Assembly (NCBI GenBank): GCA_015680685.1
Contig: MNCI01007621.1
Span: 1,216,801 to 1,280,800 of the forward strand
From: Gnetum montanum
Lineage: Eukaryota > Streptophyta > Gnetopsida > Gnetales > Gnetaceae
Length of the DNA stretch: 64,000 bases
Direction: 5' to 3'
Shown here one piece after another: positions 48,901 through 61,687 of this stretch. Both the position numbers and the translations under genes were made by a program. The notes below the pieces were generated by a model. The model saw only the letters and a list, made by a program, of their open reading frames with translations. It was not told the DNA's origin and searched no databases. How positions within the stretch are numbered: the stretch's first letter is position 1; each line of letters begins with the position of its first letter.

Positions 48901-51900
48901 TGATGGAGTAAACTATAACAACTATCTTATTTTCTAAAAATTATTCTAGCAAATTAGAATAGTTTTATTAAGTTGGATACATAGTCTTCTTTAAATTCAA
49001 AGATGATGAAATCATGAGACCAATTGATCATTTCATAAGTGGAATGAGTATATTCTAGATATAGCTGATGGAAAGAGTGTAATATATACTCGGTTGGATT
49101 ACCAGTTCGTCTTAATTTGCATTACACTTTATAAATCAATGTATATACCGTTGTGAGTGTAATGGAGATTTGTCTTGGATTTTCTAATAATGACTGCCAC
49201 AGTATGTTTTTAGCAAAAAAATATTTAAATGAAAAGTTGGATTATTATACTGAGAAATAAAAAGCATAGTTTAAGAGAATGAATTGTGTAGCAATGTAAA
49301 AAGAGAGTCAAGGAGCATAACCTGAGAAAGTCAAACTTATACATAGGTTTATATGGATACTTGCAACAAATCTCCAAGGAAATAGTATGCAAATAAAATT
49401 CCCAAAATCACAGAGTTTTATTCTCTAAATAGTTCCAATAACTGCTATATTATAAACAATTTATCAATGTGAATAGCTACTATGATGCTATTAGATGCAT
49501 CAATAAAATCTAACTGTAAGTTATCCAATATAGAAAAAAACTATGCAGCAGAATGCATAACTTTTGAAAATAAAAACAAAGATACAATATTTGATTTTCA
49601 AAATTATTGATTTCATAAAAAGGAATAAGAAAAGAAAAAAAATTCATAGTATTATTACATACATTATGCTTAAAACAAGAATTTAGAACTTGAGCACCAC
49701 ATCTATTGACAACACAATTGCTAATGTGTTCATTGCTATTGATTCATCAAAATTGATTCTAAAGCTTTGGAGTTGTTGCTAGATGCTCACATTCTACACC
49801 TACCATTCCTATTCAAACTAAGCTCATATGGGAAAGCCCTAAGCAAGCAAGCATCATGTAAAATGTCTTTGCTTGTACAAAGTTGAAACCCTAATCTCCA
49901 TTGTATCAAGCATTTGCAATAGACCCAAAAATTATCAAAATGATTTTCTGTACTTCAGAATTAGAAAGGGTAAGCTCCTAACCTAGAAATAAAAATATTA
50001 AAAAAAACACCATGGATGTTCTCATGCTCTATTCATGCTCCCAAATTCTTCATGAAAATGTGAGTTCAAATCACATGAGGAAAAAGAAAATGGTAAGCAA
50101 TGATAAGGTATCAGAGCACTGACATCACCAATGCCCTCATTGCAACTTCATGACAACAGTAGGAGTAGTTCTGTGGGCCTAGAGAAGTTCCATTTTTTTG
50201 GTTGTTGTTCCATTTTCAATATTTGGTAGGCTAACACAAAACACATTTTTTCTTGGTCTACCAAAATAAAATTCAAGGTGTAGTAGAGAAGGCCACCATG
50301 GAAACAACAAGAGCAAATCCATGGTACTATTGGAAAGAGCTCATCCACCAGTGGGAAATAGAGCAACAATAACACGGCTTCTCCTGCATCATTGTAGGCA
50401 CAAATTTAGATGAAAAATTTGCAACGACTATTAGAGGCATGGCTATGAGACTCCAATGCCTTAGGATTTGGAAGTGTGTGCAGTAAGAGGGGTAGCAAAG
50501 GTAGATAGGTACCGGCTAATGGTGGCACTACAACACAAGATCAAGACCATGCAGCTTCTAGCATGAAAGCCACAAGGACTGTGTGAACCTTCAAAGGGTT
50601 ACACATCAATGTGAATGCATCGATAAACAAAGCCCTAAGGCCATAGACTGAGTTTTATTATAAATATTATTAGCATTACCACATACTAGATCATTTTTTT
50701 AAAACATAAAAAAGGAGGTTTTTATGGTTTAATTGAACAATTTATAAACATTTAACAATTACAATTTTATTTTTTATGGGGATTAAAAAAATTTCAAAAA
50801 AATATAACATCCTATGGAAGTTACAACTATATCCCCTTGATATTCATAAGGTTGTAATTACCCACAAAAAAATTGCCAACTATGGCATGTATTTCTCTAA
50901 TTTTTATAACTTCCTGTGATTATCTCCATGATATTTGTTGCCAAGAAAAGACTTGGCAACCATAGCTCACATTTCTAATAACTTCCTATGGAATTTATAA
51001 CTTCTAGGGTGGTTATAAATTAATCTCTTAGATATTTGTAATACCCTTAACTTGTCATGATTATTGTAACTACCCAAAGGACACTATAAAAGGGCCTTAA
51101 AGGGTATATTGTAAAAAAGGGAGATTGGGAGAAGCATACTTAGAAGAAATATTGAAGATTTTGAAAAAATTACTTGCTACAAGAATCAATTCAGCTTCTT
51201 TATTTTAATCCTATGAGTTCATTTCTTTCCATTTTGTTTTAGTTGCTTTGCTAATAATTTAGATAGTGTTGTGCTTGCATTTAATTTTGGGATTTTTTTA
51301 GGTTGCTTTTATAGCTCTGTTTTTGCACAATATTAGATTTATATTAAGGTTTACTATAAAGAGTTTATGTTATTGAAAAGCTTCTAAAGTAATTTAATAA
51401 TAATTTTTTAACAAAATTACCTATTTTACAGATAGAGAATCTAGAAAAATATTTGGAATTTTGAGATGAATGAAATAGCTTCATTATTTTAAAGTATATT
51501 TCCTTGGTATTTCAATCCTAAATTTGTCAAATTTTTTAAGGTTCTATTGAATGCAATTCTTAACAGCTATTAATTAGCCAAAATAGAAGCTCGTACCTTG
51601 CCATTTATGAAGCATTTTTGGTAGTGTAATAAGATTGTTCTTTACGAAATTGATTGTTGAGAAATTGATTATTTTTTTGTGTGAATTTATCTTAATTAAA
51701 TATTTGAGGTTTCACACAAATCTACTTCTTTTATTTCTTTTTATAATTCCATTAAATCTTGCTCTACTTCTAGTTTTCTTGCAGAATTTTCTCTATGGGG
51801 AAAATTATGAGTAGATTGGTAGAATTGTGCTCAAACGTTTTTGCAAAATTTTATTTGTTACAAGTAACATACTATAGGGACTATATAGACCAAGTAATTA

Positions 51901-52168
51901 AACAAAATAGGAATCTTCAACAACTCATAATATTCAACAAAGTCAACTGAATTCCTTTTATGAAAGCCAATTACAGTTTCATACACAACCCAATTTTAAC
52001 ATTCACAATAGTAAACACATACTCACGTTTAGTTCATTTCATAATTACTGAGTCTATTTCGAGGTATTTGGGCCTTGGTGTAATCAATGACCAACAAGCA
52101 CCTAAACCCTATTTGAAGAACACCTTCACTTACCATGATCCCGATCACAAGACCTACAGGCCTCCACA
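48901..52168 (+). repeat. Element E 3' LTR
   Basis: TGATGGAGTAAACTATAAC...GGCCTCCACA. Matches the 5' LTR with scattered substitutions and small indels. After it the LINE frame resumes. Confidence 0.85.
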
Positions 52169-53917
52169 AGAAAGAGCTCTACATTGATCTCAACTTTACA
52201 ATGATCTTCCTGATGCTTTTTTGATTATTTTGTAGGGAATTTAATATGCCAAAAAATAACTCGAATAAAATAGGAGGGATACCTTTTACTTTTCAACAAG
52301 ATGAATGGAGAGCTTGCTCTTCCTTTAGGAACAAGTTTGTACTTTCAAATCCTAAAGTTGGTGGATATCATAAAGATCTAGGCTAGTTTACTTGGTCTAA
52401 CTATAGATCTAGCTCACTAAGAAATTTTTCTAGATTAGATAGAGATTATCTTTCTGCTTCTCCAGATTTATTCTTTGAGTCTTAGCATAGTTTATTTATT
52501 AGAGCATAGTCAAAATGCACTATTTCAAATCATTTATCCACCAAGTTTTCAAGTCAAAGAACAAGCCATGTGAATCTTCCCTCTATAATTTTTTTCACTA
52601 AGACTCATTTTTTATTTGATAAAAATTTTCAAAGGTCCTTTCAGCATGTTTAGAACTTGGTTCTAAGACTAGCAAATTCTAATGGCTTTATTGAAAGTTG
52701 GAAAAATGATATTCTTCGCAATGAGATTTTTAAGACACTTTGGTACATGTTTACCTAAAATGTTTCAAGTTGTTACTATTAAAACTAGGCAAAAAAATTC
52801 ATCAATTGATAGACTATTTATCTCATACCTCTCATGATGAAAGTGTTCAACTGCAGCTTGTGAGCATTCAATAGTAGCAAAAACATTTTGAAAATCACAA
52901 GGTGTAAGATGATTTACTTAAGTGTTAGTTATCTTGATTAAAAATAGGGTATAGAGCTTCAAAATAAATTCTTAAACTTTTAAAAAGATCCTTAAATGAC
53001 TTATTAAATTGATGAAATTCATGTTAATGGTGAGATACCCTCTACTTTTATAGATATTTTAGATGCTTTCTTTGCTCATTATTCAGATGTGCTTACTTCA
53101 CAAGGTATTGATAAAGAGGCTTTAGATTTTTGTACATTTCCAACTCCCACTTATTCTTACTCTATTTTGGAAGATGATGGCATGTTAACTATGCAAGATT
53201 CTAAAGATGCTCTTTTCTCTATGGCTAATCACAAATCTTTTGGTCTCGAGGATCTACTCTATGGGTTTTATAGAGAATTTTGGGATGATATTACTATTGA
53301 TTTTTTCAACATGTATCTAGACACTCTATCTAAAGGTTCTCTTGGTCAAATGATTAATCAAGGTTTGATAAAACTCATTCTGAAATCAAGTAATAAAATT
53401 GAGATTACTAATTGATGATCTATCACTTTGTTGAATGTTAGCTATAAGATTATTGCTAAGGCTCTCGGTTTAAAAGTTTGAAGACATTTGCCTCAATTAG
53501 CCAAAGAATAATAAGCTTTTTTTATTCTAGGTAGATTTATTTTGGATAATGTTTACATAGCTGCAGAGATAATAAATTTATCCATGGATACTAATCAAGA
53601 TATTTTTCTTCTAAAATTAGATTATGCTAAAGCTTATGATAAGAAGGAGTAGCCTTTTATTTTGGCTATGTTACAGAAGTTAGACTTGGGTTTTTCTTTT
53701 ATCTCTCATGTTAGAATGTTATTTTCCTCTACTAGTGCCAAGATATTCATTAACAAGAGTTGTTCTTCCACTATTTCTTTTCAAATATTAGTTAGGGAAG
53801 GTTGTCCTCTGACTCCTTATCTTTTTATTCTTACTGTTAAAGCTTTTGGTTATATTTTATAGCACTATCTTCTTCAAGATAAGATCAAAGGTTTATTTCT
53901 TCCAATTTTTCAATGTT
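52169..53917 (+). mobile_element. LINE segment 2: rest of endonuclease and first half of reverse transcriptase
   Basis: Endonuclease C-terminal part: GG.HKDLG*FTWSNYRSSSL and FSRLDRDYLSA. Reverse transcriptase part: YKIIAKALGLKV and RFILDNVYIAAEIIN, LLKLDYAKAYDK (first catalytic Asp region), VREGCPLTPYLFILTVKAFG. Segment ends at 53917, where element C begins; the next LINE residues are at 62530. Confidence 0.85.
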
Positions 53918-54733
53918 TGATGAGTGGCGAGGTACCCCTACACTCAACCATACGAATACAAGAGTTTTCACGCGTGATCCGGTCGAACTCCGTAGACGGA
54001 CTAGTTGTGGTACCTAGACAATTAGCCTTAGGTCATAATTCATTGTCTTCCCACCTAGACTAGTATTATGGTTTTCACGTATGGTTTAGTCTAGAGGGAG
54101 GTGTATGATGGGTTTTTACTCTAATGCTACTCCTGAAGGCAATGAAAAGTAACAATTACTAAGCTAAGAGAGAAAGGGTAAGAGAATCTAAACTAGCCTA
54201 AGTGCGATGAGCATCCATTCCTTGATTATCCGTACACATCTTGGACTTCGTGCATGACTACCACTGGGAATACCAAGCACAAATCCTAGGTACGCTACTG
54301 GGTTACCAAGTAGACACACTTAAATGCTCGTAATCAAGTCGTACTCATTCCGTGTTTTAACATGAGTTTAAGGGTGAGAGAGACTAATTAGGAAATCAGT
54401 AAATAATAATTAAATAAATAAATAAACAAAGTGAATGCTGCAATGATGAAGTAATCTCGATCTTTATTGCCAGTCATGTGCATGTCCAAGTACATCACAC
54501 TCGAATAAAGGATGTCGTATAATTACATTCACCACACTGTGGGCATACATTGGAAAATATTCTATCTCTGGAGGGATAAAACTGCCAAAGTCTAGCTATA
54601 ATCTAAACCTAAAACTGAGAAACAAGGGAGAGCCGCCTCTTATTTATAGGACTGGCGACGGGCTGTGATATCACGTCTGGGCATGCAATATCACATACGC
54701 GATATCGCGGCTGCCCCAAATAACATCTCATCA
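53918..54733 (-). repeat. Element C 3' LTR
   Basis: TGATGAGTGGCG...ATCTCATCA, 816 bases, with TATA box (54639-54649), (AAAT)n run near 54413 and GATATC-rich segment (54665-54715). Followed by TACCCCCACGACTGA (sense purine tract). Confidence 0.94.
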
Positions 54734-54896
54734 TACCCCCACGACTGAATAAAAACTCATCCTCGAGTTACAGTGATTACACAGTGGATAGGTATGGGAT
54801 TATTAGATGGAAACTTGGGATGATGCTGCAGTGTGGGAAAAAAACAAAATAAAGACACAACACACGGAATATGCTACAACTACAAAAATTTGGAAC

Positions 54897-57662
54897 TCAT
54901 GTAGTTCCAAGTGGCGGTGGCTCCTCCATTGGCACCTTTCCTTTGTCTTGTGCTCCAGGCTTTGAGGCTTGATGGCATTGAAGTATGGCCTGGAGCTTCT
55001 CCTCTTCGGTTTGAGGGTCTTGTGTCGTCCATGCTAATGTTCTAACATTTGACGGAGTCGGCACTTCCCACCGACAGGGTAGTTGTGGAAACATTTGGTT
55101 GGCCTTGACATACCAAGTCGCGAACACCCGTCGTTCCTCCTCATAGGCTCTGGCTTTATCCTTGTACTCATGAAAGTCTGCTAGCTATCAATCCAAGTTG
55201 GTTGTGACATCTTTCTGTCTCTGGTAGCTGGCTTTCACCACCTCAAGTTTAGAATTTGCAACATCCAGTTTCTCTGCCAGCTTCTTACACTCTGCAAATT
55301 CTGCTTCGTATTTGATGTGGGTGGTTGCTACCTGCTGCTTGAGCTCTGACCTCAAGTTCCCTACTGTTAACATGGCAAGATTGGCATATCTTAGATTTTT
55401 CAACTCCATGTACTCTTTCAAGTCTTGAATCTGCAGGTCCCGATTTTTAACTTCAGCTTGGTGGGCGAGGGCATATGTGTCCAATATGGCCCGCTAGTCA
55501 GTGTGTTGAGCATTGATAGTGTTGATTTGCACCTTTGCCATATGGATCTCCTTTTCAAGGACCTGTTTATACATCCCCACCTAATTGCGGAAATGCTCCT
55601 TCAACTTCTCATGTCGTTTAGCCTTGTTCTGCCACGCGCTTATCTCAATCGCTGACTTTTGATGAATGGCGTGTACCTCCTCCATTGAGAGGGTTCAATT
55701 TTCTTTGGCTAAATGGCTTATGTCTTAGTTGAACTAGATGAATTGTTGTCATAATTGATGAAAGTGTTCATCAAGAACATTCTTTTGCTTTTCTACAATG
55801 GTCAACCGAAGGTTGTCTGCAACCAGCTGCTTGTTTTCTTCTTGTAAGGCCTTGAGTGCCTTAAGATGCACATGAGTTTGTGCCTATGTTGCGAAGGCAT
55901 CCCAAATAGCCTTCTCTTTCTCATCATCCACCCTTTTATTCTCCGCTATTAATTTGGTTAGGTGCTCTATTCTAAAATTTTCTAGCTGGTCTGCAAGAAC
56001 AAATTGCAGAAGGTCCCACTGTGCTTCTTGTAAGGCCACAAGCTGCTTTTATACTTTTTGCACTTCAGCTTAGGCATGCTCGGCCCTTACTTCTATTAAG
56101 ACCAGCTTCCCCTTTGTGGAAATGAGGTCTGATTGAATTGTTGTAACATCCTGAGGGATGTCGAATAGGGACGTCATTACTTACCCTATTTGAAGTAATC
56201 GATCAAGCACATCCTCATGTTCCGCAAGAGTCATTAAGGTTTCGGCCAAATTTTGAGCATCCCGTGCTCCTATGAGATCTGTCAGTGGCACAACAGGTAC
56301 ATTGAAGGATTCTTTGATGTAGTCTGTGACCACTTCTGTAGCTCCCGTGGCATTTTGGTGTTGCATGACCACTACGATGGCCCCTTCAACAGTCTCTAAC
56401 TGCACCAGGGAAGATGCCGCGTTTCCTAAGATCTTTTGTGACAATCTACTTTTCCCTCCTCCTATGTGAATGGATACTTCCCCCCTTGTGCGATCCAGTG
56501 AAACCGTAGGCTGAATGGCATCATCCATGATGCAGAAGAGGTTTGCATCATCACGACTTCCCCAACTGACCGTCTCAACGATGGCCCTAAGATGGCTCAT
56601 CGACGGTATGTAGTCTTGCGGTAGTGGTGGCTGATCCTGGCCTGTGCTATGCCCTACTTCTTGTTGTTGGCTAGGACCCGTGGCTGGAGGTTGACTGGGT
56701 CCAGCCATTTGTTCTTCTTCTTGTTCTGGTCCCAGCTCTTCGCCAGTGCTTTTCCTTGGAGCTAGCGCCTTTAGTAATTCAGCATATGAAGCAGTTTGAG
56801 CTTTTCAGAGGACATCATTGGTGTATCCCTGAATACCAGCATGTCGGCAAAGCTTTTTAATAAGATAAGGGAAAGGCAGCACCATCTTCCCTGTCTTTTG
56901 TTCTTCAAACCATCTCAGGATCTCTATCAAATATAGATGGGGTAGGTTAGCGTTAACCTTTCCCATCAACACTGCACATCCTCTAGCTGCATACGTCGAT
57001 ATTCTTTTTAGGCCCTTTGTGGGGAAGAGGTGATATGTTCCAATTTTGAAGTAAACCCTCTCTTCCGTCGTCAACTCACAAAATGTTTTATCTCTGCCAT
57101 AAGCCTTCTCCAACCAATCCTTTCACACATCGGGGTCTGAACGGGAGGATAACCGAGCAACCTTGGACCTTGTATTCAAAAGGTTTAACACTTCCGAAAT
57201 GGCCTACGTAGAGAAGTCAACTATCACACCACAAATATTAACAGTGGTGCCTTGCTCCTTATTGTGCCAAAATTGATACGTCTCTCCTAGGTACCAGGCA
57301 CCGCTCTCAGAGAGGATAGGCCATAAGGGAGATCCTTTAAGGTGATCCCTAACGGCCTCAGGAGTAAACTCTACAAATGATTCAAAGTTCAATTCCACAA
57401 TCACCGCAGTAAATGTGGACTTCTCGTGGATGGCCTGAACACAATCTTGGGGTAACATGAGTTGTTGTCCCGGTTCAAGCACTACAGCAGCACCTCCTTC
57501 TACCTGCCCGGACCGTTCGGTAGGAGGTTCGTCTTGATGAATGCTGAATGATTACTCCTCCTATTCTACATGTTGTCCAGTAGGTCTTTGTCTTTCACCT
57601 CTCCGAGATCGTTTACTTCCACCCTGGGTAGGACCTTCCTGTTGTCCACGTTTCGAGGCCAT
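54897..57662 (-). pseudogene. Element C ORF3: globular domain plus long coiled coil
   Basis: One reading frame of about 921 codons from the ATG at 57662 (MASKRGQQEGPTQGGSKRSR) to the stop at 54897, with about 15 in-frame stops and no frameshift. Order: basic N-terminus; a globular part (57482-56805) with FVEFTPEAVRDHLKGSP, WYLGETYQFWHNKE, ERVYFKIGTYHLFPTKGL, KMVLPFPYLIKKLCRHAGI; a Gln/Pro-rich hinge (GPSQPPATGPSQQQEVG); then a helical coiled-coil region rich in Lys, Glu, Leu and Gln (56180-55190); a Pro-rich tail. From memory the globular part follows the pattern of the 'putative plant transposon protein' family. No signal peptide or membrane segment, so not envelope-like. Nearly all stops fit C-to-T or G-to-A change of Gln, Trp or Arg codons. 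Function unknown. Confidence 0.85.
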
Positions 57663-58125
57663 CTGCAATCACACGGGCCAAGCATTAGTAAGGTTATTTT
57701 TGAAGTTAAGTTATACCTTACTACTTGCCCTAATTAATGATCTTATGTTATCATGTGTGATAGTGCCCGAAATTTTATAATAATGAGTCTTGTGACTTAG
57801 GTGGTTTCCATTTTAGTTTCCCAGTATACCTAGGGATTAAATGATTTTTAGGCACAATTATTCTAAGTATTATAGTTAATTACCGTAGCTGATGTCCTTT
57901 GGGTGATGATAAATTTCAAAAAATGTTAGGCACTTTTCAGCAAGTGTCCCTCCCCCACGACAAAGTTGAACACTCTAGATTCAAGCAGGTTTAAACGGAA
58001 TTAAAATCAGAGTACCAGTGAGTGAAATATAGTGAGAAAAGCAAGGGTCGCTCAATCGCAAGTCGCAAAGAAAAATTTCAAAAACTCCCCCATGTGAATG
58101 AAAAAAATGATGCTAAGTGTTGTGG

Positions 58126-58245
58126 GGGGATCACCTATTTATAGGTTGCAACGACGCGATATCATGTACGGTACATCGCATACACAATATCATGTCAGAC
58201 GTGATATCGCGTACACGATATCACATCCCTAGTGATATGAGGCAC
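58126..58245 (-). promoter_or_regulatory. Element C putative internal promoter upstream of ORF3
   Basis: Plus CCTATTTATAGG at 58134-58145 (sense TATA box) is followed by GATATC-containing near-palindromes (58150-58240; e.g. GTGATATCGCGTACACGA). The same arrangement makes up the U3 of this element's LTRs. It lies about 470 bases upstream of the ORF3 ATG. Activity is inferred. Confidence 0.6.
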
Positions 58246-59600
58246 AACAAAAATACCAAATTTTTAAAGAATTTTTTTGAAATTAACGGTGTAAGCTGAG
58301 GACATTGGGCTATTATGAAGGGGTTCTAGGGTAATTCCATAGGCACAATTAATGATGACGGTGTGGATTTTACCAATAAAACTTTGGATGGGAGAAAAAG
58401 GCTATGTAATAGTACATAGGAACATTGAAATTCAGAGGGATAATAGTAGGGAAAGAAAATCATTTAAAAATTATGCCAAGAGTAAGAAATGGTGTGTGTG
58501 AGCTATTTCATTAGTGAAGATTATGAAAAATTACACAAGTGGGTCCTCCCTAAAGCAGGTTTCAACCTATAATGCCCTTGTGTAACCACACTTAAAGTGT
58601 CTGTGGGCACTAGAAGGGTTAAATGTAATCTGCACTATCTCCACAAAACACACACATGTAAATATCACCGAAATGAGGTGAGAATTCTATGCTACGTAGG
58701 ACACGAGCTACAATTACACGAACAGTGAGATGAGATGAAGTATAGAAGGGATCGTAGAGATTGGGACATGAGGTAACTGACCCAGGGCACAGTGAATCCT
58801 ACATGAAAAGCATGATTAACGTGTCATTAACCCATCATTCCAAGATCAAGACCAAGTCCATTCCTCTAATCAGTGACATCGCATTGTTTCATCCCATGAT
58901 GAGCAACTATGAGAGTACCATAACAACAAGGTATACGATCCTTGGCGTTTAGTGCAAGGGAGGAGTGATTTTTTTTTTTGTGGCACTTTTTCTTCACATT
59001 TTTTTTGAATACTAGATCCAGAGAAGCTGCCAACCTTCAAGCATGGATGCATGTCTTTCCAGTGGAACCCCTAGAACAGCATTGGATTTTTGAGTGCCCT
59101 TTTGATTACTCTTACTTCCATTTTTCATTAGATCTACAAGGATCTTAGTATAACCACGTTGCATGATAACTCCCACAGACGTCACCAAAGAGAATCCACA
59201 AGTCCCCTTGATGTCACACCCTAATCATTCCCTCTTGGTCTATCCTTCTTCATTCTGGGTATAATGAACACAAAATTAATTTCAAGTTTTAAGAATGTCA
59301 AGAATATCACTGTACCCTCGAACAGAACTTCTTATTTGTAGAGTAGATTAATGGGTGTAATGGGCTCACTATCCAAATAATCGATCATCCAAGACTTAAT
59401 AACATAAAACACACCTCAACCAACGATCCACATGAGTGTTTTATTCATAGATGAGACTACTTATAAAAAAGACAAAAATACCAAAAAGATAAAACAAGAA
59501 GTTGAAAAATGAAAAACTGGAAAACAAAAAGTTGAAAAATTAAAGAAAATTGAAAAATATTTATTAACCCTGCTTGTTATTAGAATGGGGGTTATCCCTC
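58246..59600 (-). other. Element C noncoding region
   Basis: Shares blocks with A and B: AAGTGGGTCCTCCC near 58538 and CCTTGATGTCACACCC near 59205, and a repeated GAAAAA(T/C)TG tract (59490-59560) like the one bordering pol in A and B. Here the tract follows the gag tail directly, marking the point where pol was lost. Confidence 0.65.
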
Positions 59601-59842
59601 ATAGCTAAATGGTTAAGGATGTCAAGGATTAATAATTGACGACGAGGATCCTTGCATTTTGGAAGTATTCTGGCTTGGTCATATTTACCCCATCAGGTTT
59701 CACACACTTGATTATAATAAGCATAGTGGGGCAATTTGTGCGATGTAGTTCTCGGATAATGAGTTGACCCACTCTGATGTTGGTGACCGTTAGATGGTAT
59801 GCAAGGATTGGGTTGTCGCTCTCCATGGTTGTGTTCATTAGG

Positions 59843-61551
59843 CTAGATTGTTGTTGGAGTGTGAGTTGGTGGCCCTGATGAAGTTACATGAGGCGTTGAG
59901 TTCGAAGGTAAGGATGCACCACAGTGTGGGACTTGTGCTAAGTTGGATGATGCAATGGCCTTGGAATTGTGTTGTCCCTTCTTACGGTTATGTTTAAAGA
60001 AGGGGCACTTTGAATGTTGAGGAGGTCTCTTACTGCTATTGGTAGTATTAGCACAAGTAATGTTCGTGGGTTGTTGTGGTGGTGCAAACACCTTAGGAAT
60101 AGTTGGTGGCGATATGGAAGGAGGGAAAGGATGATAATGTTGAAAGTTAGGAGGAGTATAAGGTGCACAAGATGGTGGTTGTGTTGGAGGCATGGGTTGA
60201 TAGTATTGAGGAGAATGGTACTGTGGTGAGATAAAGTGCGTTGGCCTAGTTGGAGAAATAGGATGTTGAACAAGATAAGCATTTGGGTTCGGATGATATG
60301 AAGGGTGTCTCCAGTCTAGTGGTGGTCTCCCCCATGACAAGGGTTGTTGCCACTGTGATCGAACATAGTATCTTTGCATGAACTCTAGATGTAGTGTGTT
60401 TTCCCAATGCTCATGTAAATGTAACAATATTGGGCATTGGCCCTTGGGGTGATCGTACAGGCATATGTTACATTCATATGCATGATTGGCAGTTAAGCTC
60501 TTATTTTCCTTATCCCTTCTTTCCGATTGTCTAATGTTTTGTCCTGCTTCTTGGGTTGTCAAAACTCTATCTCCAATAATGTTGATAAATTCTCCACACT
60601 TTTGATATGTTCATTCCAACATCTTATTGATCTTTGCCTCGACCTCTTCTAATGCTTGTTGTGTTGGCAAAGATGATGTTTCCACCTTGAGATTGGTTGA
60701 TTTCTCCTTTTTATGATCATGGACCTTTGTTAAGTTGAAATTTTGGTCCCGTTGATGTTTTTCAACACTCTCCCATCTAGCCATTTCTCCTTCTTCTTTT
60801 ACTACCCATTTAATAAGCTCTTGGACTTGATGGGTTTGTAGTTCATATAGTTGACCTTGGGCATACATTCCTAAGGTCTCTCTTGTTTCATCACGTAGCC
60901 CATCAATGATATGGTACATTAGCCTTTCCTCGGAGAACCCATGGCTTGGACAATTGTTTAACAATGCATAATATCTTTCTAAGGCCATGTCCAAGGGTTC
61001 ATGTTGTGCTTGTTTCCATCCTTGGATTTGTTTCCTCAAGGCTAACACTCTTGTGTAGGTTTGATATTTTTCGTTAAAGACTTCTACCATTGTTGACCAG
61101 CATCGTATTGAATTTCGTTTTAACGATCTATACCATACTTTTGCTTGGTCAACGAGTGTCATAGGAAAGAGCTTAAGTTTTTTCCAACCATTATCAATGT
61201 TGTTCCATGCATAGGCATCGTAGAAGGCTTGTAAATGTTGATGTGGATCTAAGTCATAGCCTCCTGAAAAAGTAGGGAAGTTGTTTAAATCGAGCCCGGG
61301 TAGACGGCTCTCTTTACGATGCCTACGTGAGATTCGAACAACCTCCTGTATTTGCATTAAGCTTGTAGGGGTTCATCGTCATCAAGTAATTTATGCTTTC
61401 ATGTGTTGGGATGACGTTGCTTTCGTTCATTTTTATAAGAAACCCCTACCTTAGGTTGCGTACTCCAACCTTCATTGTCATATAATTTGTTGGTTCTCCA
61501 ATGAATTTCCTCACTAGGTGTGACATTATTGTAATCTTGTAGGAGAGGCAT
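59843..61551 (-). pseudogene. Element C gag, nearly intact
   Basis: ATG at 61551 (MPLLQDYNNVTPSEEIHWRT); one frameshift near 61370; then a single frame 61357-59843 broken only by one TGA (60611). Core LPGLDLNNFPTFSGGYDLDP, WKKLKLFPMTLVDQAKVWYR, FNEKYQTYTRVLALRKQIQG, YHIIDGLRDETRETLGMYAQ. Compact zinc knuckle CNICLYDHPKGQC (C-X2-C-X3-H-X4-C), then a Pro/Tyr/His-rich tail. It lacks the Arg/Ser-rich linker of B. Structural protein of the particle; the best preserved gag in the window. A short frame at 59629-59838 follows and I cannot assign it. Confidence 0.9.
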
Positions 61552-61667
61552 TGTTGTGAAGTTGTGTGTGCGTGTGACTTTTAATAATTAATTCTTTCTA
61601 AAAGATATATTGTTAAGTCCTTATACAGCGACCTTCTATGATATAACTAATCTAGATAACTAGCACC

Positions 61668-61687
61668 GTCCTCGGAAACGACGCCTA
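61668..61687 (-). other. Element C primer-binding site, degenerate
   Basis: Sense TAGGCGTCGTTTCCGAGGAC next to the 5' LTR; 16 of 20 bases match element B's site. Confidence 0.75.

Larger units (their letters stand above)
39153..52168 (+). mobile_element. Element E: Tat-like Ty3/gypsy retrotransposon with extra RNase H, decayed
   Basis: Two long direct LTRs (39153-42330 and 48901-52168) flank a plus-strand gag, protease, extra RNase H, reverse transcriptase, RNase H and integrase. LTRs above 3 kb and an added RNase H are known for the Tat/Ogre lineage. The insertion lies in LINE ORF2. No clear target duplication was found (CCATA on the left, no match on the right). Many stops, mostly Gln or Trp codons turned to TAA, TAG or TGA. 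Confidence 0.85.

Noticed and set aside
50105-50125. GGTATCAGAGCAC, a match to the initiator-Met primer site
   Set aside because: It lies in the middle of element E's LTR, has no LTR end before it and no gag after it; the other LTR copy has it mutated. Possibly a captured fragment, too weak to call.
54897-57662. ORF3 as an envelope-like protein
   Set aside because: No signal peptide, membrane segment or Cys pattern is visible; it has a globular domain plus coiled coil instead.
59938-60282. 114-residue minus frame over element C gag tail, and the plus frame 60014-60229
   Set aside because: Shadow frames of the Pro-rich gag tail, which reads in the 59843-60562 frame.
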